Made by a program: the position numbers and the translations under genes
Source: Algoriphagus aquimarinus
Lineage (GTDB): Bacteria > Bacteroidota > Bacteroidia > Cytophagales > Cyclobacteriaceae
Length of the DNA stretch: 64,000 nucleotides
Direction: 5' to 3'
Assembly: GCF_900112005.1 (NCBI RefSeq)
Contig: NZ_FOKK01000004.1
Coordinates: forward strand, 253,968 to 317,967
In this document: positions 60,013 through 64,000 of the stretch, one piece after another
Position numbering within the stretch: position 1 is the first letter of the stretch
Layout of the letters: each line of letters opens with the position of its first letter
The notes under the pieces: model-generated
Told to the model about the DNA's origin: nothing
The model's database searches: none
The model's input: only the letters and a program-made list of their open reading frames with translations

Positions 60013-60418
60013 CTGCAATCCTCTATACTCAATTGCCTATTTGACAATTAGACGCCAAATTATATTCTGAAGATGCTTATTTAAGCAAAATAGACCCTTC
60101 AATTTTCTCAAATCTGTAAAAATCAGGGTTAAACCTTAAATTATTCTTAAAAACTCTTGCATTTTCCTTCCTAAGGAATGAATTTTGCCACCCTATTACG
60201 CATGACACAAGTAAATCAAATAGCGCCAACATTTATTCATACTACTTCAGTAGTCGTGAACGCTGATGCTATTGCTTTTTTCACTCCGTTAAGGACGTGT
60301 AGATTTTTCTATAGGGTTTAACCCTTCGATGAATAGTTGTATTCCTACGTGGAGTACTTGCCCGCCCTTTTACATTTTGATTTATTTACCAATCTTCCGA
60401 TTCCGTCGGAATTAACAC
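60013..60418. other. Long leader upstream of the arginine operon
   Basis: A gap of 406 bases before the first arginine gene. It contains a short open frame (60202-60321), a dyad TTCCTT-CCT-AAGGAA (60164-60178), ACTACT-TC-AGTAGT (60241-60254), AGGGTT-T-AACCCT over the leader stop (60313-60325), TATTCC-TACGT-GGAGTA (60340-60356) and ATTCCG-T-CGGAAT (60400-60412). The last one lies 6 bases before the ATG. These are candidate regulatory structures, not proven. Confidence 0.55.
60202..60321 (+). CDS. Possible arginine-operon leader peptide (39 residues)
   Basis: An ATG-started short frame (MTQVNQIAPTFIHTT...) that ends LRTCRFFYRV, with three arginine codons AGG, AGA and AGG in its last ten codons. 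A hairpin (AGGGTT / AACCCT) overlaps its stop. This is the layout of an attenuator leader, but the pairing alternatives are not shown and the frame could be chance. No ribosome-binding site is clear. Confidence 0.3.
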   Translation: MTQVNQIAPTFIHTTSVVVNADAIAFFTPLRTCRFFYRV

Positions 60419-61114
60419 ATGCAATCCCTAATGGATAACATTTCTTTCCAGATTATTGTAGCAAATGCTTCTCACAAGGACTACTCCACTCAGATCACCG
60501 ATGAGATGGAAAACTCCGCTAAAGCTCGTGGAACTGGTATAGCCAAGCGTAGCCCAGCTTATGTGGAAACCAAGATGGAAGAAGGAAAAGCAGTAATCGC
60601 ATTGACCTCTGACGGCAAATGGGCAGGTTTCTGCTACATTGAAGCTTGGGGTCATGGTAAATATGTTGCAAACTCTGGTTTGATCGTTTCTCCTGAATAC
60701 AGAAAATACGGACTTGCCCGAAAAATCAAGAATGAAGTATTCAAACTTAGCCGTTTGAAGTACCCAGATTCAAACATATTCGGATTGACAACAGGTGCTG
60801 CAGTAATGAAAATCAACTCTGAATTAGGTTACATTCCTGTTTCTTACTCAGACCTTACAGATGATAATGAATTCTGGAAAGGCTGCCAAAGTTGTATCAA
60901 CTACGAGATATTAATGAGTAAAAATAGGCAAAACTGTCTGTGCACAGCTATGCTCTATGATCCCAACTCAAAGAGAAATCACACACAAGAATTAGCACTT
61001 CGTGATGATTTCAAGAAAGATCTTAAATTATTTGATCGTTGGGTTAGATTAAAGAAATACGTGATGCTTAAATTGAATAAGTCGAAGGACACTCTTACAA
61101 GCATCTTTTTATAA
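60419..61114 (+). CDS. GNAT N-acetyltransferase of the arginine operon
   Basis: A GNAT-fold enzyme, the probable first step of arginine synthesis (N-acylation of glutamate) in Bacteroidota. The acetyl-CoA segment is LIVSPEYRKYGLARKIKNEV, preceded by AVIALTSDGKWAGFCYIEAW. After the core comes a cysteine group, CQSC (156, 159) and CLC (173, 175), that could bind a metal. A Met at 60431 is an alternative start. It is 231 residues, with argG 122 bases later. Whether acetyl-CoA or succinyl-CoA is used is not decided. Confidence 0.85.
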   Translation: MQSLMDNISFQIIVANASHKDYSTQITDEMENSAKARGTGIAKRSPAYVETKMEEGKAVIALTSDGKWAGFCYIEAWGHGKYVANSGLIVSPEYRKYGLARKIKNEVFKLSRLKYPDSNIFGLTTGAAVMKINSELGYIPVSYSDLTDDNEFWKGCQSCINYEILMSKNRQNCLCTAMLYDPNSKRNHTQELALRDDFKKDLKLFDRWVRLKKYVMLKLNKSKDTLTSIFL

Positions 61115-61236
61115 ATCATTTCTTCCTTTTCGGAAGCAAAATCCTATTTCGATAGAATCGACCTAAATGAAGATCGACTGATTATGAGTTGATTATTCAC
61201 ATAGCGAGATTACAATAGAAAGAAAATTAGACTCTT

Positions 61237-62430
61237 ATGAAAAAAATAGTTTTAGCCTACAGTGGAGGCTTGGATACCACATTTTGTGCCTTGCACCTGT
61301 CCAAAGAACTAGGATATGAAGTGCATGCAGTTTTGGTAAACACAGGCGGATTTTCCGAAGAAGAATTGACAGACATAGAGGAAAGGGCAAAAGGCTTAGG
61401 CGTAGCTTCTTTCAAAACACTTCACGTAATGGACACTTATTACAATGAAGTGATCAAATACCTCGTGTTTGGAAATGTCCTTAAAAACCAAACTTATCCA
61501 CTATCTGTATCTGCAGAGCGCATCCTTCAGGCGAAATCATTAGCTGAGTACGCCAAGTCTATCGGTGCAAAAGCAGTAGCTCACGGTTCTACTGGAGCTG
61601 GAAATGATCAGGTTCGATTTGATATGATCTTCCAAACCATTGTGCCAGACATCGAGATCGTCACTCCTATTCGTGACTTGAAATTGAGTCGTGCTGAAGA
61701 AATCGAATACTTGAAAAAGCATGGCGTCTCGATGAATTTCGAGAAAGCCGCTTATTCTATCAATAAAGGAATCTGGGGAACTTCTGTAGGAGGAAAAGAG
61801 ACGCTTACATCTTCCGATTACCTTCCTGAAGAAGCCTGGCCGACTCAAGCTACAGAATCTGAGCCTTTGGAATTGATACTTTCTTTCGAGCAAGGCGAAC
61901 TTAAAGGGGTTGATGGTAAAAAATATGATGATTCAGTAGAAGCAATTCAAGCTCTTCAGGCTTTGGCTGCGCCCTATGGTATCGGTCGTGACATTCACGT
62001 TGGTGATACTATTATCGGTATCAAAGGCCGAGTTGGTTTCGAAGCTGCTGCTCCATTGATTATCATCAAAGGCCATCAGTTGCTAGAGAAGCACACACTT
62101 ACCAAGTGGCAGCTTTTCTGGAAAAATCAATTGGCTGAATTCTACGGTAATCACCTGCACGAGGGGCATTACCTTGATCCAGTGATGAGAAACATGGAAG
62201 AATTCATGGCTAGCACACAGACTTATGTGACTGGTGAAGTTCGGGTTTTACTTCAGCCATTCCGATTCACTTTACTTGGAATCACTTCTAATCATGATCT
62301 GATGTCCAACAAATTTGGTAGCTACGGAGAAATGAACAAAGGCTATACAGCAGAAGACGTAAAAGGTTTCACCCGAATTTTGGGTAACCAAACCTCAATT
62401 TTCCATAAGGTAAACTCTGACAATGACTAA
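61237..62430 (+). CDS. argG: Argininosuccinate synthase
   Basis: Joins citrulline and aspartate with ATP to argininosuccinate. The ATP loop is LAYSGGLDTTFCALHLS. Other conserved segments are GSTGAGNDQVRFDMIFQTI (citrulline and aspartate site), KAAYSINKGIWGTSVGGKE and EGHYLDPVMRNMEEFM. Full length at 397 residues. It overlaps argC by 8 bases (62423-62430), so translation is probably coupled. Second gene of the arginine operon. Confidence 0.97.
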   Translation: MKKIVLAYSGGLDTTFCALHLSKELGYEVHAVLVNTGGFSEEELTDIEERAKGLGVASFKTLHVMDTYYNEVIKYLVFGNVLKNQTYPLSVSAERILQAKSLAEYAKSIGAKAVAHGSTGAGNDQVRFDMIFQTIVPDIEIVTPIRDLKLSRAEEIEYLKKHGVSMNFEKAAYSINKGIWGTSVGGKETLTSSDYLPEEAWPTQATESEPLELILSFEQGELKGVDGKKYDDSVEAIQALQALAAPYGIGRDIHVGDTIIGIKGRVGFEAAAPLIIIKGHQLLEKHTLTKWQLFWKNQLAEFYGNHLHEGHYLDPVMRNMEEFMASTQTYVTGEVRVLLQPFRFTLLGITSNHDLMSNKFGSYGEMNKGYTAEDVKGFTRILGNQTSIFHKVNSDND

Positions 62431-63391
62431 AATCAAGACAGCGATCATAGGCGCAGCGGGATATACTGGAGGCGAATTACTTCGTCTTCTGGTTCATCAT
62501 CCTGCTTGCGAATTGGTCTACGTACATAGCAATAGCCAGAAAGGCAAAAAAGTATCAGAGGTTCATCCGGATCTGATCGGAGATTGTGATCTCATTTTTA
62601 CTGACGAAGTACAGACAGAAGGGATAGAAGCTGTGTTCTTGGGATTGCCACATGGCCAAACCAAAGGGTTTTTGGATCAACACTCCTTCTCTCCTGAGAC
62701 AGTTTTGATCGATTTGTCCACTGATTTCCGAGACGAGTCGAATGGCTTTACCTATGGTCTTCCTGAAGTAAATGCTGGCAAAATCAAAACTGCTAAGAAA
62801 ATCGCAAATCCAGGCTGCTTTGCTACAGGCATTCAATTAGCACTACTTCCTGCTATCGCAAAAGGCTGGGTGAAAGACACGATCAATATCTCTGGAGTCA
62901 CAGGAAGTACCGGGGCAGGCAAGAAACTAGCTGAGACATCACACTTCAGTTACAGATCTTCAAATATGTCTGTCTATAAGCTTTTTACACACCAGCATCT
63001 AAAGGAGATTAATCAGACTTTCAAGCAGCTAAATGCTAGCTTTTCATCTGAAATGCTCTTTGTTCCTTACCGTGGCAATTTCCCTAGAGGGATCTGGATT
63101 ACAGCTTATTTCCCTTTTGAAGGAACTCAAGAGGAGGCTGTAGCTGCCTACAAAGAATTCTATAAAGACGCAGCATTTACTCACGTTTCTGATATCGATA
63201 TCGATATGAAGCAAGCAGTGAACACAAACAAGGGCATCGTTTACGTGCAGAAAGAAGCTGGTCAATTGGTGATTTACTCTGCTATTGACAACCTACTCAA
63301 AGGAGCTTCTGGACAGGCAGTTCAAAATTACAATTTGGCATTTGGACTTGAAGAGAGGATGGGCTTGAATCTGAAAAGTTTAGGGTTCTAA
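62423..63391 (+). CDS. argC: N-acetyl-gamma-glutamyl-phosphate reductase
   Basis: Reduces N-acylglutamyl-phosphate to the semialdehyde with NADPH. The nucleotide start is IIGAAGYTGGELLRLLVHHP. The catalytic Cys132 is in NPGCFATGIQLALLP, and PYRGNFPRGIWITAY and LLKGASGQAVQNYNL are also family segments. Full length at 322 residues. It overlaps argG by 8 bases, and argD follows after a 154-base gap. Confidence 0.96.
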   Translation: MTKIKTAIIGAAGYTGGELLRLLVHHPACELVYVHSNSQKGKKVSEVHPDLIGDCDLIFTDEVQTEGIEAVFLGLPHGQTKGFLDQHSFSPETVLIDLSTDFRDESNGFTYGLPEVNAGKIKTAKKIANPGCFATGIQLALLPAIAKGWVKDTINISGVTGSTGAGKKLAETSHFSYRSSNMSVYKLFTHQHLKEINQTFKQLNASFSSEMLFVPYRGNFPRGIWITAYFPFEGTQEEAVAAYKEFYKDAAFTHVSDIDIDMKQAVNTNKGIVYVQKEAGQLVIYSAIDNLLKGASGQAVQNYNLAFGLEERMGLNLKSLGF

Positions 63392-63422
63392 GATATTAGA
63401 AGCTAGACACAAGATTTAAGAC

Positions 63423-63461
63423 TGAATGATGGTCACTTCAATATTAAGTGTTCATCATTCA
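63423..63461. promoter_or_regulatory. Hairpin between argC and argD
   Basis: Two 16-base arms (TGAATGATGGTCACTT and AAGTGTTCATCATTCA) pair with two mismatches around a seven-base loop. No T-tract follows. It may moderate read-through or protect the transcript; purpose is inferred. Confidence 0.45.
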
Positions 63462-63545
63462 GCATTCATTATTCTCCAACCTTGAAATTGATTTGCGAGG
63501 TTCATAAGAACTCCGTAAATCAAAAATCGTAATTCGTAAATCCTC

Positions 63546-64000
63546 ATGAAATTATTTGATGTATATCCCCTGATCCCAGTGACCATCACAAAAGCTGAAG
63601 GCTGCAAACTTTGGGACGATCAAGGACAAGAATATATAGATTTATACGGTGGTCACGCAGTGATTTCCATTGGTCACACCCATCCACATTACGTTAAGCG
63701 AATCAAGGATCAACTGGATCAGATCGCTTTTTATTCCAATTCCATACAAATCCCTGTACAAAAGGAGTATGCTGAAAAGCTTGGAGAGCTTTCAGGCTAT
63801 CCTGAGTATGAGCTTTTCCTGTGTAACTCAGGAGCTGAAGCTAATGAGAATGCGATTAAGCTTGCTTCCTTCGCAACTGGAAAATCTGGCTTTATTGCTT
63901 TTTCTGGAGGTTTTCACGGTAGAACTTCAGGTGCAGTAGCTTTGACAGATAATCCAAAAATCGTTGCTCCCTGTAATGAGAGAGAGGATTTTCAGATTCT
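63546..64000 (+). CDS. argD: Acetylornithine aminotransferase (partial)
   Basis: The N-terminal part of a class III PLP aminotransferase, cut off by the window end. It starts MKLFDVYPLIPVTITKAEG, with DLYGGHAVISIGHTHPHYV and the diagnostic FLCNSGAEANENAIKLAS followed by FSGGFHGRTSGAVALTDNP. This is the acetylornithine (or acylornithine) group, next to argC as expected. About 151 residues are inside the window; the PLP lysine lies beyond it. Confidence 0.94.
   Translation, partial: MKLFDVYPLIPVTITKAEGCKLWDDQGQEYIDLYGGHAVISIGHTHPHYVKRIKDQLDQIAFYSNSIQIPVQKEYAEKLGELSGYPEYELFLCNSGAEANENAIKLASFATGKSGFIAFSGGFHGRTSGAVALTDNPKIVAPCNEREDFQI

Overview
The window is a piece of a Bacteroidota chromosome, most likely Cytophagales and close to Cyclobacteriaceae (an Algoriphagus-like organism). 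The evidence is the gene families: a FecR / SusC / SusD set, a TonB receptor with a carboxypeptidase-like N-terminal domain, lipoproteins with SC or GC lipoboxes, DUF6526, DUF6503 and DUF4442 proteins, and an arginine operon opened by a GNAT gene. Start codons have few Shine-Dalgarno sequences, and one candidate promoter fits the Bacteroidota TTTG / TAnnTTTG pattern. The taxonomic call is inference from family content. I see no rRNA, tRNA, CRISPR array, prophage or intact insertion sequence.

Layout. 1-6.4 kb (minus strand): a nucleoside transporter with two downstream membrane or envelope genes, then a 1-kb gene-free stretch built of hairpins and degenerate repeats, then etfB-etfA and a BFN/UVR nuclease-like gene. 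6.4-14.4 kb: housekeeping genes (TPR protein, lipoprotein, PGDYG-like protein, quinone-oxidoreductase-like enzyme, dnaB, mpl, a DnaQ-like exonuclease). 14.5-25.9 kb: the main accessory locus, with FecR anti-sigma factor, STN-containing SusC, SusD, a small orphan antitoxin-like gene, a PhoPQ-activated-type hydrolase, a purple-acid-phosphatase-like enzyme translationally coupled to a glycerophosphodiester phosphodiesterase, and an ECF sigma factor. FecR and the sigma factor, normally adjacent, lie about 10 kb apart at opposite ends. I infer a phosphate-ester or lipid-headgroup scavenging island under sigma/anti-sigma control.

26-37 kb: M48, S10 and M28 peptidases, GluQ-RS, a K+ channel operon with PhzF and DinB genes, ferritin, a single-domain response regulator, a 63-residue protein with 38 acidic and no basic residues, and an unlisted 49-residue membrane protein. 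37-48 kb: alanine/glycine symporter with glycerate kinase, GH20 hexosaminidase, a Tat-exported Gfo/Idh/MocA protein, an OmpA protein, a deoxyhypusine-synthase homologue, an OmpH/Skp-like lipoprotein and an HDAC-family amidohydrolase. 48-58 kb: holin-like membrane protein, fatty acid desaturase, orphan BlaI repressor, TM2 and DUF2752 proteins, TolB-like and SMP-30 propellers, then a probable iron-uptake pair (TonB receptor plus XusB/DUF4374-like lipoprotein) behind two palindromes exactly 100 bp apart. 58-64 kb: DsbA/FrnE-like protein, a small zinc-ribbon membrane protein, a class V aminotransferase-fold protein, and the arginine operon (GNAT, argG, argC, argD) with a long structured leader; argD runs off the right edge.

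Most transcription units are closed by clear hairpin terminators, many of them bidirectional, so operon boundaries are unusually easy to read. Functions below are from recognising motifs by eye; no database search was possible.
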